A stretch of 64,000 nucleotides of DNA from an uncultured Lachnospiraceae bacterium (GTDB lineage: Bacteria > Bacillota > Clostridia > Lachnospirales > Lachnospiraceae): contig CAKRMH010000012.1 in NCBI GenBank assembly GCA_934364805.1, positions 25,079 through 89,078 on the forward strand, written 5' to 3'. Of this stretch, positions 50,432 through 60,082 are shown in pieces. Made by a program: the position numbers and the translations under genes. Position 1 is the first letter of the stretch; the number at the start of each line of letters is the position of its first letter. The notes below the pieces were generated by a model. That model did no database searches, had not been told where the DNA came from, and saw only the letters and a list, made by a program, of their open reading frames with translations.

Positions 50432-51544
50432 TTACTGCGCCTTCTGTTTCTCTACTTCCGGAATACAGATCTTCGTTGTCCTGCTCCATTCTTTTGTCTT
50501 TTCGTCCCTTGTCACCGCACTCCGGTGTTTCTTTAGAAATTCTGTCAGCGGATAACAGTTGATCCAGATCTCATTATCACTCTCTTTCTGGCTTTCGTCA
50601 AAGACCAGCTCCATTCCAAAATGCAGATGTACGACTTCAATGTTGTTCACGTTTTCCTTTTTACTGTATCCGGTGTGCCCCATATAGCCGATTACGTCTC
50701 CAGCCGTAACAATGTCCCCTTCTTTCAGTCCTTCCGCATATGGACGATCCTGTCTCAGATGCGCATAGTAATAATACCTCTGCCTGTCAAAACTGCGGAT
50801 GCCGATCCGCCAGCCGCCATACTGGTTCCATCCAAGCGCTTCTACATACCCGCTTTCCACTGCAATGATCGGTGTACCGATAAGTCCCATCATATCGTGT
50901 CCGAGATGCGGTCTGTTGTAGCCATACGACCGGGCAGAGCCAAAATCATCTCCTGAAGAATAGTCGAAGCCCTCCGCAATCGGGGAATACGCCATAAGTC
51001 CATACTGCTCTTTCATACTTCCATCCTCGGTTTCTTCCTGAAATGTGCCGACCATTCCTCCAAGTACGGCCGTATATGCCTTTTCATAATAATCAAAATA
51101 CTCCATACCCTCGGTAAACTCCTCCAGAGAAGTTCCGGACTCCAGGCTTTCTGCGGCTTCGTCAACACAGGATAAGGCATTTTTTCCAAATTCGCCTCCG
51201 TTTTTTGCAGCTGCATAGGCAAGCAGATCGATCCAGCTCACCGTTTTTTCCGTATCATCCGACTTCTCAGCTGCCTTTGTGTCCTGTTTCTCATGCGATT
51301 TTACATCCAGCTCATATGCCCGGCACAAAGCCTCATAAGTGGGATTAAATTCCACATAGTGGATGTAATCTCCGCTGTTTTTGTTCGCCTCTGCGAACTT
51401 TGTGTTCTCCTCCGGAGCATGTGATACGATCTGTATCATGACGAGCATGATCCCCAAAAGCTCCGCACCAATGCCAAGAGCCAGCCACTTTACGCGGCTG
51501 GCTCTGCTTCTTGCAAAACGATAAATTTTTCTTCTTCCTGCCAC
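50432..51544 (-). CDS. Membrane-anchored M23 metallopeptidase (LytM family)
   Basis: A 370-residue protein with an N-terminal membrane anchor (VKWLALGIGAELLGIMLVMIQIVS) and a C-terminal M23 domain. Zinc ligands are present: HLGHDMMG (H and D) and VVHLHFGMEL (HxH). The central part has an extra helical region. M23 enzymes cleave peptide crosslinks in peptidoglycan. It starts at GTG 51544 with GAGGG upstream. It is in one orientation with the SulP gene before it and XRE genes after it. A role in wall remodelling such as spore or septum processing is possible but not shown. Confidence 0.9.
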   Translation of the reverse strand: MAGRRKIYRFARSRASRVKWLALGIGAELLGIMLVMIQIVSHAPEENTKFAEANKNSGDYIHYVEFNPTYEALCRAYELDVKSHEKQDTKAAEKSDDTEKTVSWIDLLAYAAAKNGGEFGKNALSCVDEAAESLESGTSLEEFTEGMEYFDYYEKAYTAVLGGMVGTFQEETEDGSMKEQYGLMAYSPIAEGFDYSSGDDFGSARSYGYNRPHLGHDMMGLIGTPIIAVESGYVEALGWNQYGGWRIGIRSFDRQRYYYYAHLRQDRPYAEGLKEGDIVTAGDVIGYMGHTGYSKKENVNNIEVVHLHFGMELVFDESQKESDNEIWINCYPLTEFLKKHRSAVTRDEKTKEWSRTTKICIPEVEKQKAQ

Positions 51545-51596
51545 ATCTGACCCTCATAGTTTTCCTATATCCTATGATTATTCAGATGTTCGCATT

Positions 51597-53255
51597 TTAT
51601 TCCTCATTTCCTGTCGTACACTGTGTTGCCCACTCCAGAGCAGCCTCAATATTCGGACGGAAATTCTCTTTTCCCACTTTATCGATAAATCCGGCTTTTT
51701 CCATAACGTGCATCGGCTGTGCATTGACGTGGGATAAGATCAGACGGATATTCTGTTTCCTGCAGATATCCAGAAGGTTCTCAAGTGCATTCATAGCAGT
51801 AATATCAAGCGCCGGAACTGATCTCATACGAAGTACCAGACACTTTGTAAAATCCTTGAATTCAATCTCTGTAAGCACTTCTGCAGCTCCAAAGAACAGA
51901 GGACCTGAGATCTCGTAAACGCGGACATGCTTTGGTACATCTGCCAGTTCATTCTTATCCACATCCAGATCTTCTTCCTCTTTGTAATGCCAGCCATATA
52001 CGTCCGTCTCATCGCTCATACGTTTCATGAATAACAGACATGCCATGACCATTCCAAATTCAATCGCTACCACAAGATCAAATGCAATGGTAAGCACAAA
52101 CGTCGCAACGAGGACGAAAATATCGCTTTTCGGTGCTGTTTTGCAAAGCTTCACAAACGGGCGCCACTGGCACATATTATAAGCGACCTGGAACAGGATC
52201 GCTGCGATCGTCGGCATTGGAATCCATGCTGCATACGGCATAAGTACAACAAGGATCAGAACCAGCGTCAGTGCATGCACCATTCCGGCTACCGGAGTAC
52301 GTCCGCCACTTTTGATATTGGCTGCAGTTCTTGCGATTGCGCCGGTTGCAGGGATTCCTCCGAACAGTGCCGATCCCATATTACCGATTCCCTGTGCGAT
52401 CAGCTCCGTATTGGATCTGTGCTTACTGTTTACCATTCCATCCGCAACCACACAGGAAAGAAGGGATTCGATCGCAGCAAGTACTGCGATAACAAGCGCA
52501 TTGGACAGCTGCGATTTGATGAGTCCAAAACTTAAATCCGGAAGTGCAAAAGACGGAAGCTTATTACTGATCGTATAAAGATCCCCAATGGTATTGACCT
52601 TTAAATCCAGACCTTTCACCATAAGAATTCCGGCAACAACGGCAATAAGAGAACCCGGGATTTTTTTATTGATATATGGCCAGATGATCAGAATCGCCAG
52701 ACAAATCACGCCAACGAGAACAGCCATCCAGTTGATCGTATCAATATTTGAGATGAATGCATGAAATTTTTCTACGGTTTCTACCGGTTTTTCCCCATGC
52801 TGATAGGTAATCCCGCCAAAATCCTTCAGCTGTCCGATGAGGATTGTGACTGCAATACCTGCTGTAAAACCGGTTGTGATCGTATACGGAATAAATTTGA
52901 TCAGACTTCCAAAATGGAAAATTCCCATAAGAATCAGGAAAATACCTGCCATAACGGTGGCAACGATGAGTCCTGACATTCCGCTTGTCGCTACGATTCC
53001 GGCCACGATCGTCGCAAACGCAGCTGTCGGTCCTGCAATCTGTACGGTACTTCCACCGAAAAACGAGATCAAAAATCCTGCAATGATCGCAGTGTAAAGT
53101 CCCTGCTCCGGTCCAACACCAGACGCAAGTGCCAGTGCGATCGACAATGGCAGTGCAATGATTGCTACAATAATACCGGATATGACATCCTTGATAAACT
53201 GCTCTTTACTATAATTTTTCATGGTAGTAAACAGCATTGGGCGAAAAACTTTCAT
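51597..53255 (-). CDS. SulP-family anion transporter with STAS domain
   Basis: A 552-residue SulP transporter. The membrane part has eleven to fourteen helices with motifs ALASGVGPEQGLYTAIIAGFLISFFGGSTVQIAGPTAAFATIV and GGIPATGAIARTAANIKSGGRTPVAGMVHA. A C-terminal STAS domain follows (HVRVYEISGPLFFGAAEVLTEIE, LRMRSVPALDITAMNALENLLDICRKQNIRLILSHVN). The family carries sulfate, bicarbonate or dicarboxylates. The start is ATG 53255 (AAAGGA upstream). A dyad CTAAACTAA/TTAGTTTAG sits in the upstream region at 53321. Substrate cannot be told from sequence. Confidence 0.9.
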   Translation of the reverse strand: MKVFRPMLFTTMKNYSKEQFIKDVISGIIVAIIALPLSIALALASGVGPEQGLYTAIIAGFLISFFGGSTVQIAGPTAAFATIVAGIVATSGMSGLIVATVMAGIFLILMGIFHFGSLIKFIPYTITTGFTAGIAVTILIGQLKDFGGITYQHGEKPVETVEKFHAFISNIDTINWMAVLVGVICLAILIIWPYINKKIPGSLIAVVAGILMVKGLDLKVNTIGDLYTISNKLPSFALPDLSFGLIKSQLSNALVIAVLAAIESLLSCVVADGMVNSKHRSNTELIAQGIGNMGSALFGGIPATGAIARTAANIKSGGRTPVAGMVHALTLVLILVVLMPYAAWIPMPTIAAILFQVAYNMCQWRPFVKLCKTAPKSDIFVLVATFVLTIAFDLVVAIEFGMVMACLLFMKRMSDETDVYGWHYKEEEDLDVDKNELADVPKHVRVYEISGPLFFGAAEVLTEIEFKDFTKCLVLRMRSVPALDITAMNALENLLDICRKQNIRLILSHVNAQPMHVMEKAGFIDKVGKENFRPNIEAALEWATQCTTGNEE

Positions 53256-53320
53256 AACTAAATCCTTTCTTCTGCACATAAGAAAAGGGACAAATTACGA
53301 GAATCTGTCCCATCACATAA

Positions 53321-53340
53321 CTAAACTAACATTAGTTTAG
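53321..53340. promoter_or_regulatory. Dyad upstream of the SulP gene, candidate operator
   Basis: CTAAACTAA-CA-TTAGTTTAG is a perfect 9-bp dyad between a possible -35 TTGCTA (53343-53338, minus strand) and the SulP start. A GGGACA/TGTCCC hairpin follows (53287-53311) with TTTT, which may act as an attenuator. The promoter itself is weak. Confidence 0.4.
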
Positions 53341-53356
53341 CAAAGTTCCCTCAAAA

Positions 53357-53400
53357 TAAAAAGGGGATTCCGCAAATAACGACAAATTTCTACGGAATCC
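53357..53400 (-). terminator. Terminator of the GH2 gene
   Basis: On the minus strand GGATTCCG pairs with CGGAATCC across a 20-base AT-rich loop and is followed by CCTTTTTATTTT. It begins about 73 bases after the stop codon at 53474. Confidence 0.7.
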
Positions 53401-53473
53401 ACAAATTTATAAAGTTTTTATAAAGTTTTTAAGTTATTTTTATGGAATTATTTACCATTTCTTTACCAGAGAT

Positions 53474-55309
53474 CTATTTGACACTCTCTTCAAACACACG
53501 GTATACCTTTTCATTGACCCTTCTGATCCTGCTTTTGGAAAATTTGCAGATCTTACGGTCATAGGTCAGTATTCCATTGATCTCATCCTCAATATCATTT
53601 AACTGGGTATAGATCGTTGCGCTGAGCCCCTTGCTGATGTTCGGATAAATGTCACGCTCATACAACTGTTCGTATGCATCGCTCAGTCCATCCTCATTTT
53701 TGCAGTCCTTATAGCCAAATTCTGTTTCACTGTACAGATGGCCAAGCACCGGACACGCATAACCTCCAAATTCTGTCAATGCAGTCACCCGTTTTCCATC
53801 TGTTTTGAACTGGAGCGGACGCAGATAATTATGGATGCTGTTCACATCTCCGCCCTTCTGGTCAAACCAGCCACAGGCTTCGTTGATCAGCCGGTATGGA
53901 TCTTCGGTGCGGATAAGTTCCGTTGCCTTTTTCGCATCAAACTGGCCCCATCCCTCATTAAATGCCGTCCAGAGGGCAATTGACGGATGGTTATATAAAA
54001 ACAGGATCATCTCCTGCAGATCTTTCTGATACTGCAGCCGGCCTGCTTCGTCTTTTCTTGCAAACCATCCATAATGCTTATCTTTTACGTGTTTTCCAAT
54101 CATCGGAATACCATTCGGAAGATAGGTAACAAATGTGGTATTGTATTCTCCCCCGCCATTTGGCATATCCTGCCATACGATCATTCCAAGTTTATCACAA
54201 TGGTAGTAGAAACGCTCCGTCTCTACCTTTACATGCATCCGCAGCGTATTAAATCCAAGCTCCTTCATCTTCATGATGTCGTATTTCAGTGCCTGATCTG
54301 TCGGCGGTGTCATCAGGCTTTCCGGCCAGTAGCCCTGCGCCAGCACTCCATGAAAGAAGAACGGCTGATTATTCAGATAAAAACGCCAGATTCCATTCCC
54401 GTCCTTTTGCTTATGGAATTTGCGCATTCCAAAATACGACAGGACTACATCCCTTCCATACTGGATCCGGGTCTGATAGAGATCCGGTGTCTCCGGCGTC
54501 CATGGATGTATCTCCGGGATCGTGATCGTGGTATCCTCGGCATTCTTGTCCATTTTTCCGTTATAGATACATGCACCCTTGAAAAAGATCTGGATATGAA
54601 GCATATTCGGATACGGGTTTCTCTCAAGTACTCCATGATATTCTTCCGGTCCGAAAAGTCCTTCTCCATCGCTTGTAACCGTCTTGATCTCGAGCTTTCC
54701 TTCATCAAAAAGAGGCGTCAACTTCAGGCTTTTTATGTATCTGCCCGGCACACTTTCGATCCATACCGGTTTCCAGATACCACTGCTTGGTGTGTAGAAA
54801 ATGGATGCCATCTTTCCGGTCCGCACAAGCTTCTGTTTCCCTCTTGCATGCGAAGACTTCTCTGTCAGATCGCGCACACGCACAGTCAGTTCATTCTCAT
54901 CTTCCGGCTTCAGACCATCCGTAATATCAAACGTAAATGGCAGATATCCGCCTTTATGCCCTCCGATCCATTTTCCGTTGATCCAGATCTCACATTCCTG
55001 ATCCACTGCGCCAAAATGAAGCAGTACCCGTTCACGTATAAACGCTTCCGGGATCGTGAATGTTTTCCGATAATGCAGGTATTCCTCCGGCTGCAGTACT
55101 TTCTGCACACCAGATAATTCTGACTCCGGAGAAAACGGAACCAGGATCCTGCCATCGTATTTTGACGGTTTCTCCTTTCCGCCGATCGCATAATCCCATT
55201 CTCCGTTCAGGCTGAAGAAACTGTCCCTGACCATAGTCGGACGAGGATATTCACTGTGTATCTTCCCGGTATTCAATTGTTCTCCCCATTTGGTCTTCAG
55301 CTGGTTCAT
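53474..55309 (-). CDS. Glycoside hydrolase family 2 enzyme
   Basis: A 611-residue GH2 protein. The N-terminal sugar-binding domain has HFGAVDQECEIWINGKWIGGHKGGYLPFTFDIT, a central immunoglobulin-like domain follows, and the TIM-barrel has PNGGGEY, YNHPSIALWTAFNEGWGQF (acid/base Glu in NEGW) and VTALTEFGGYACP (nucleophile Glu). No signal peptide, so it is cytoplasmic and acts on imported oligosaccharides. Beta-galactosidase, beta-glucuronidase and beta-mannosidase share this fold; I cannot separate them. No sugar transporter is beside it. The gene stands alone with its own terminator. Confidence 0.9.
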   Translation of the reverse strand: MNQLKTKWGEQLNTGKIHSEYPRPTMVRDSFFSLNGEWDYAIGGKEKPSKYDGRILVPFSPESELSGVQKVLQPEEYLHYRKTFTIPEAFIRERVLLHFGAVDQECEIWINGKWIGGHKGGYLPFTFDITDGLKPEDENELTVRVRDLTEKSSHARGKQKLVRTGKMASIFYTPSSGIWKPVWIESVPGRYIKSLKLTPLFDEGKLEIKTVTSDGEGLFGPEEYHGVLERNPYPNMLHIQIFFKGACIYNGKMDKNAEDTTITIPEIHPWTPETPDLYQTRIQYGRDVVLSYFGMRKFHKQKDGNGIWRFYLNNQPFFFHGVLAQGYWPESLMTPPTDQALKYDIMKMKELGFNTLRMHVKVETERFYYHCDKLGMIVWQDMPNGGGEYNTTFVTYLPNGIPMIGKHVKDKHYGWFARKDEAGRLQYQKDLQEMILFLYNHPSIALWTAFNEGWGQFDAKKATELIRTEDPYRLINEACGWFDQKGGDVNSIHNYLRPLQFKTDGKRVTALTEFGGYACPVLGHLYSETEFGYKDCKNEDGLSDAYEQLYERDIYPNISKGLSATIYTQLNDIEDEINGILTYDRKICKFSKSRIRRVNEKVYRVFEESVK

Positions 55310-55398
55310 GCCCTATTTTACCTTTGTATTTATACTTGCTATCTTTCAGAATATCTTATTCCGCATTTTTAGTCAATATTTCCAGTATATATCCTGTG
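55310..55398. other. Promoter-side gap between the GH2 gene and the palindromic element
   Basis: About 90 AT-rich bases upstream of the GH2 start. They probably hold its promoter, but no convincing -35/-10 pair is seen. Confidence 0.4.
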
Positions 55399-55614
55399 AT
55401 CCAGGTGGTTGCGAAACTATCCAGTACCTATTCTAACATGTCCTGCAAGTACAGATAATCGCAGGCACGCTCCCGCTGCTCATCGCTGGCAGCGGTACAT
55501 AAGACGTCAAAATACGCCGTCTAAGTACCGGCCGCTCTGAAGCACCTGCGAGTTATCTGTACTTGCAGGACATGTTGTCTATCATTATTATATTAGTTTC
55601 GCATTCCCCTGGAT
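55399..55614. mobile_element. MITE-like palindromic element with terminal inverted repeats
   Basis: A 216-bp element without coding capacity. The 21-bp termini ATCCAGGTGGTTGCGAAACTA and the complement of TAGTTTCGCATTCCCCTGGAT match at 17 of 21 positions. Inside, a perfect 24-bp inverted repeat (55435-55458 and 55553-55576) frames two further hairpins (CCGCTGC/GCAGCGG and AGACG/CGTCT), so the element can fold into one long branched hairpin. The right end supplies the -35 region (TTCGCA) of the downstream promoter. No transposase is present, and a target duplication is not clear. Confidence 0.6.
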
Positions 55615-55626
55615 ATATGATATAAT
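55598..55626 (+). promoter_or_regulatory. Promoter of the cation efflux gene
   Basis: TTCGCA (55598-55603) and TATAAT (55621-55626), spacer 17. The transcript would start near 55633, at the first helix of the structured leader. Confidence 0.55.
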
Positions 55627-55632
55627 GTTCGC

Positions 55633-55810
55633 GAAGGCAAAAGTGAGCATCCATTCCAGCCAACTATGAATGCTTGCATGATATAGTTGACTGGAGTGGA
55701 TGAGAACGCGCCCGCGAGTCCGGAAAACCGAAGGTTTTTCGGACTTTTGCCGGAGCTGTCACGCACATGCTACAAGGAGCGCAACAACCAATCATACACA
55801 GGAGTTTTTT
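55633..55810 (+). promoter_or_regulatory. Structured leader of the cation efflux gene, candidate metal riboswitch
   Basis: A leader of about 178 nt that can form a four-way junction: P1 GGCAAAAG (55636-55643) with CTTTTGCC; P2 a long stem from CATCC (55648) to GGATG (55702) with inner CAACTAT/ATAGTTG; P3 CGC-GCCC-GCG; P4 GTCCG..AAAACC with GGTTTT..CGGAC. P1 begins right at the predicted transcript start. The gene downstream is a cation diffusion facilitator, and NiCo (czcD) riboswitches are four-helix leaders of such genes. I could not match the NiCo consensus base by base, so this is only a candidate. Confidence 0.4.
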
Positions 55811-56713
55811 ATGAATTCAGAAAATAAACAAAAAATCGAAAAGCGGATCATGAATCTTTCTCTGATCGGAAGTATCCTTTTTATGATCGTTGAAGGAATT
55901 ATGGCCTACATCACACATTCCCATTCGATTCTGATGGACTGCGTGTTTGATGTGACGGACCTTATCATGATCGGTCCTTTTCTTTTTCTCGTTCCTCTGC
56001 TTTACCGTCCGGTGACGGAACGCCGGCCTTACGGATTTGCGCAGGTGGAATCCCTTTTCCTCGTTATCAAGTACACCGTACTTCTTGTTATCACGATCCA
56101 GCTGATCATCGACAGTGTACAAACCATTCTCGATGGTGGACACAGTGTCAATGCCGGTGCGATCGCAATCTTTGAATTTGTCATTTTTCTCGGCTGCGTA
56201 GCACTTTATCTGCTGCTTTCTTATTTCAGCAAACGCTATGAATCCATGACCATTCATGCAGAGCTCTACGCCTGGAAGCTGGATATCATCGGAAGTCTCG
56301 GTGTTTCACTTGCCTTTGCCCTTGAAGTGATATTGCGCAAAACAAATGCTGCCTGGTTCAGTCCATATATTGATCCGATCGTGGCGATCATCATGGCTCT
56401 TTTCCTGATCCGTGAACCAATACATATGATCTTTGTGAATCTGAAAAGTCTGGTTCTTTTTGCCCCAAATCAGGAGATCATGGATCAGATCCGTGCCATT
56501 GCAGAACAGAGCATGTCCACTTCTTCTTATACCATTCAGTTCCTGGATGTCATCCAGACCGGACGAAAAACCTGGGTTGAGATCTATATTGACAGCCCAA
56601 ACGATATCATCACTCTGAAAACATTAAACCGCATACGTGACGAGATCCGCGATGAACTCCGTAAATCCTTTGATCAGATTTACGTTGAGATCATCCCGGA
56701 TCTGCCAGAATAA
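55811..56713 (+). CDS. Cation diffusion facilitator family transporter
   Basis: A 300-residue CDF protein with six transmembrane helices and a C-terminal cytoplasmic domain. Helix 2 has the metal-site aspartates (SILMDCVFDVTD), and helix 5 the His/Asp pair (HAELYAWKLDIIGS). The C-terminus (PNDIITLKTLNRIRDEIRDELRKSFDQIYVEIIPD) is the ferredoxin-like metal-sensing domain. It exports divalent metals such as zinc, cobalt or manganese. I start at ATG 55811 with AGGAG seven bases upstream; earlier in-frame codons lie in the structured leader. It is convergent with jetC, ending 9 bases from its stop. Confidence 0.9.
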   Translation: MNSENKQKIEKRIMNLSLIGSILFMIVEGIMAYITHSHSILMDCVFDVTDLIMIGPFLFLVPLLYRPVTERRPYGFAQVESLFLVIKYTVLLVITIQLIIDSVQTILDGGHSVNAGAIAIFEFVIFLGCVALYLLLSYFSKRYESMTIHAELYAWKLDIIGSLGVSLAFALEVILRKTNAAWFSPYIDPIVAIIMALFLIREPIHMIFVNLKSLVLFAPNQEIMDQIRAIAEQSMSTSSYTIQFLDVIQTGRKTWVEIYIDSPNDIITLKTLNRIRDEIRDELRKSFDQIYVEIIPDLPE

Positions 56714-56722
56714 ATACGTTTC

Positions 56723-59700
56723 TTATTCGTTTCTGCCTTCCATAAGTTCCAGATAATCACCCTTATCAATATGCATCATGGAAATACGGTTATTGTGGCG
56801 TCGGAATCCGTACACACAGTCCACATTCTGGATCAGTGACTGCAGACGTTCATCCGGCACACAGACAATCAGCTGCAGCCCCATCTGTCTTGCATATTTC
56901 AGGCAGACTGCACTTCGCTCCTGATCCATCTTCGAAAATGCCTCATCCAGAAGTACCAGACGGATTTTTGAATCCCGGTTGTTCTGCTGCATATAAAGCA
57001 TTGCAAAACCTGCAAGCAGTGCAACATATTTCGGGTTCTGTCCCTCACCTCCGGAATCTCTTCCCGCCATGTCATCGACATGATTCTCGCGGATCAGATT
57101 GCCGTTTTCATCGGTTACCTGCTCGTACATGCTAAACGACAGATAATTGCGGTAATCTGCATACTGCTCAATCTCTTTTTTCCGTTTTTCAAGCTGGCGT
57201 TCATCCTCCCCACCGCGGACCGGCATAAACTTTTCTGTCAGAAGTTCGATCTGCTTTTCGTATTTCTGGAAAAATACATCCTCCCCAAAACTCATCTGAC
57301 CTTCCATGCCATCGTTGTTTAAATTCTTGCTGTCAAGTTCTTCTGCCATCAGCATCTCGTAAAACTGTCCGTTTTCATTTTCCGCAGGCTCGATTTTGAT
57401 CTGATAGGTACTGTCTGAGAAATTCGTTTTTTTCAACAGACGGTTAATCTCATTCTTATGGCGGATTGCGGCCTTGATATCACCATGGATCGTTGCAATG
57501 ACGTTATCACGCAGGCTCTTATAGATGAAATCGCACTGTTTGGAAAACTCTTTCTGATACTGCGGTTCATAATCGTTCTGGTAATCCAGAAGAAGCTTTT
57601 CGTAGGCTGCGTTGGTCTTCTCCATACCACTGAATCCACAGGACGGATATTTCTGGATAAAACGGTTTCTCGCCATCTGCAGATTCTCCGTTTCCTCCTG
57701 TACCTTGATCTCCAGTGCGCTGATCGCACGAAGCTGTGTATTTCTTACGGATTGTCCGGATGCTTTTGCAAGTGCATTTTCCACTTCCTGCTCGATCAGT
57801 TCATTTGAAATATAACCCTGTTTCTTTTCTTCCAGAGTCTGTCTGCGTTCTTCGATCTCACGCTGCAAATTGCCTTCCTGACGTACCATTCCCGTAAGTT
57901 CACTCTGAACCTGTGCCTCACGGTCTGAGATTTTGGAAAGGACTGTCTCAAGCTGTCTGCGTTTTTCGTCCAGTTCCTTAAATCTGCCTTCTCTTAAGGT
58001 CTGGATCTGCTCATGCTGTTTTGCAATCTCCTCATTCACAGCGTCCAGTTCTTCTCCTGCAATTGACAATGCAGCAATATCCTCCGGCTCTGCTCTTAAA
58101 CACTCAAAATCACGTGATGCCTTTAATCCATCCGTGATCCGTACAAGATCTGCATGTTCCTTCGAAAGCTTTAAGATCTCCTGCTCGTATTCTGCCTGTT
58201 TTGTTTTGGACACTTTTCTTCCGATGCAGGCTCTTCTTCCATAATCTTCTTCCCGCAAATGGCGGAAAATGAAATTGCTGTATGAATAGCAGTCCGGCGT
58301 AACTCCGTCCCGTACCTTTTCCAAGTCTTCGATACTCTGGCATTTTACAATATGTCCAAGATACCGTTTCAGGCAGGTATCCACATAGGCTTCGTCCGCA
58401 GCAACCGCTTCATATAAAGAATTGTCATCCTCTTTCGGGCTGCTTTTCTCAATCGCCGCTGAATTGATCAGATCGACATTTTCATAACTTTTCATGTTGC
58501 GGAAGATCTTTGCTGCATCATGCGCATACTGAGGCTCCGTGATCAGCGAGAACTTGAGTCTGCCAAGTCTTCCCTCGATTGCATTCTTCCACTCATCCTC
58601 ACGGATATCAAACAGGTCTGCCAGTACATGAACATGCACCGGCTTTCCAAACGCTTCACTCAGACGGCGTTCCAGTGCACCACGTGCTTTTTTCAGGCTC
58701 TCCGGATATGGTTTCACGCCCTGTACCATGGCGTCCACCAGCTCCTGCTTCTCCTTCAGTTCCTTTTGCACTTCACGGCGTTTCGCATTGTAGTCCTCAT
58801 ATTCAGACTCAATATTCTCTTTCTCATCAGCGATACGGTCACGCAGTTTTTTTGCCTGCTCTGCCGTTACATTTCCTTTTTTAAACTCTGCAATCATATG
58901 TAAAAGAGGATTGGAAATATATTCGCCCACATATTCGTCCTCTTCCCATCTTGCAAGCCCTCTGACAAGCGTTCTCCACTGTCTGCTGGCATTTACAAGC
59001 ATCTCGCTGTGACCTTTCAGATCTTTCAGATGCTGCTCTTTGCTTCCAAGATCACTTGCCTTTAGATCAGCCTTGATCTGGATCAGTTCTTCATCTGCTT
59101 TTTTCTTCTCCTCACGGATCTTTAAAAGTTCTTTTTCTTTTGCCTCCTGGGCTTTCCGGTTTATCTCAAGATTTTCACTTCCACCCGCAATCTTTGCCTC
59201 TAACTCCTGCAGTTCCAGGCAGCGGATCACAGCATTGGCATGAATGATATCTCCTTCTACCTGAATTTTCTTTCTTCCTGCTTCCTGAACCTCCGTAAGC
59301 AGGTCAATACGATCCTTCAGATCATTGATCTTCTCACGGATGTCACGATAGGCTCCAAGCTGATCACTGATCTTTTCAATCGTGTCTGCGGAACTTGCCG
59401 GAAACATATAATCACGGATAAACTGTCCGGTTCCGTTTGACATCTTAAGTGCGATCGCACTTTTTTCCATTGTGATAAAACGGGAACCATCAATATAGCC
59501 CAGAATCACATCATATAAGACTGCAAGATAGGACTCTCTGGATGCATAAATACGGTTTACGTCTCCTCTTCCACGATTTTCTGTAGAAGCAGAACGTTCT
59601 TCGATCAGTTTGCGGATGTCCGCATTGGAATACGGATATCCTTCCTCTGTAACATAACCATTCTCCGGCATTTTTCCGGAATGACTGAAAAACTGGTATT

Positions 59701-60082
59701 TTTTCAGGTCGGTATCATTTTTTCTTACTTCAAATGCAATTCCCACACAGTTAACAATATGTGTTCCCGTATCTTCAATCTCCAGTGCTATGACGGAACA
59801 GAAATCTCTTCCTTCCCTGTTGGCAGACCCATCCTTCTGTTCTCCACGCAGATAACTTAACACACTTCGCCGGTTTTTGGCATCATCCGCTGCCTTATTC
59901 AGAAATGCAGATGAAAAGCTTCCATATAAGATTACCTGGATTGCATCCATAACGGTTGATTTTCCCGATCCGCTTTTCCCACTGAACAGATTCACATATT
60001 CGTGAAATTCCAGAATTTTATGATCGATTCCACCCCAGTTATTCAGACACATTCTGGTGAAGATCTTCTTTGCCTGTTTCAT
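56723..60082 (-). CDS. JetC/MksB-type SMC ATPase
   Basis: A 1,119-residue SMC-like ATPase. Walker A is GKSGSGKST (residues 34-42), followed by two long coiled-coil arms (about residues 250-480 and 650-960) with a hinge between them (GVKPYPESLKKARGALERRLSEAFGKPVHVHVLADLF). The C-terminal half-ATPase has the signature DSGGEGQNPKYVALLAG and Walker B IRLVLLDEAFSKMDQ. This is the motor of the Wadjet (JetABCD) or MksBEF loop-extrusion complex that, in the defence form, cleaves plasmids. Start ATG 60082 overlaps jetB by 44 bases. No jetD follows: the next gene, 9 bases beyond the stop, is on the other strand. Confidence 0.9.
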   Translation of the reverse strand: MKQAKKIFTRMCLNNWGGIDHKILEFHEYVNLFSGKSGSGKSTVMDAIQVILYGSFSSAFLNKAADDAKNRRSVLSYLRGEQKDGSANREGRDFCSVIALEIEDTGTHIVNCVGIAFEVRKNDTDLKKYQFFSHSGKMPENGYVTEEGYPYSNADIRKLIEERSASTENRGRGDVNRIYASRESYLAVLYDVILGYIDGSRFITMEKSAIALKMSNGTGQFIRDYMFPASSADTIEKISDQLGAYRDIREKINDLKDRIDLLTEVQEAGRKKIQVEGDIIHANAVIRCLELQELEAKIAGGSENLEINRKAQEAKEKELLKIREEKKKADEELIQIKADLKASDLGSKEQHLKDLKGHSEMLVNASRQWRTLVRGLARWEEDEYVGEYISNPLLHMIAEFKKGNVTAEQAKKLRDRIADEKENIESEYEDYNAKRREVQKELKEKQELVDAMVQGVKPYPESLKKARGALERRLSEAFGKPVHVHVLADLFDIREDEWKNAIEGRLGRLKFSLITEPQYAHDAAKIFRNMKSYENVDLINSAAIEKSSPKEDDNSLYEAVAADEAYVDTCLKRYLGHIVKCQSIEDLEKVRDGVTPDCYSYSNFIFRHLREEDYGRRACIGRKVSKTKQAEYEQEILKLSKEHADLVRITDGLKASRDFECLRAEPEDIAALSIAGEELDAVNEEIAKQHEQIQTLREGRFKELDEKRRQLETVLSKISDREAQVQSELTGMVRQEGNLQREIEERRQTLEEKKQGYISNELIEQEVENALAKASGQSVRNTQLRAISALEIKVQEETENLQMARNRFIQKYPSCGFSGMEKTNAAYEKLLLDYQNDYEPQYQKEFSKQCDFIYKSLRDNVIATIHGDIKAAIRHKNEINRLLKKTNFSDSTYQIKIEPAENENGQFYEMLMAEELDSKNLNNDGMEGQMSFGEDVFFQKYEKQIELLTEKFMPVRGGEDERQLEKRKKEIEQYADYRNYLSFSMYEQVTDENGNLIRENHVDDMAGRDSGGEGQNPKYVALLAGFAMLYMQQNNRDSKIRLVLLDEAFSKMDQERSAVCLKYARQMGLQLIVCVPDERLQSLIQNVDCVYGFRRHNNRISMMHIDKGDYLELMEGRNE

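Noticed and set aside
54074..55117. 347-codon plus-strand frame
   Set aside because: Antisense shadow of the GH2 gene, whose catalytic motifs are clear on the minus strand.
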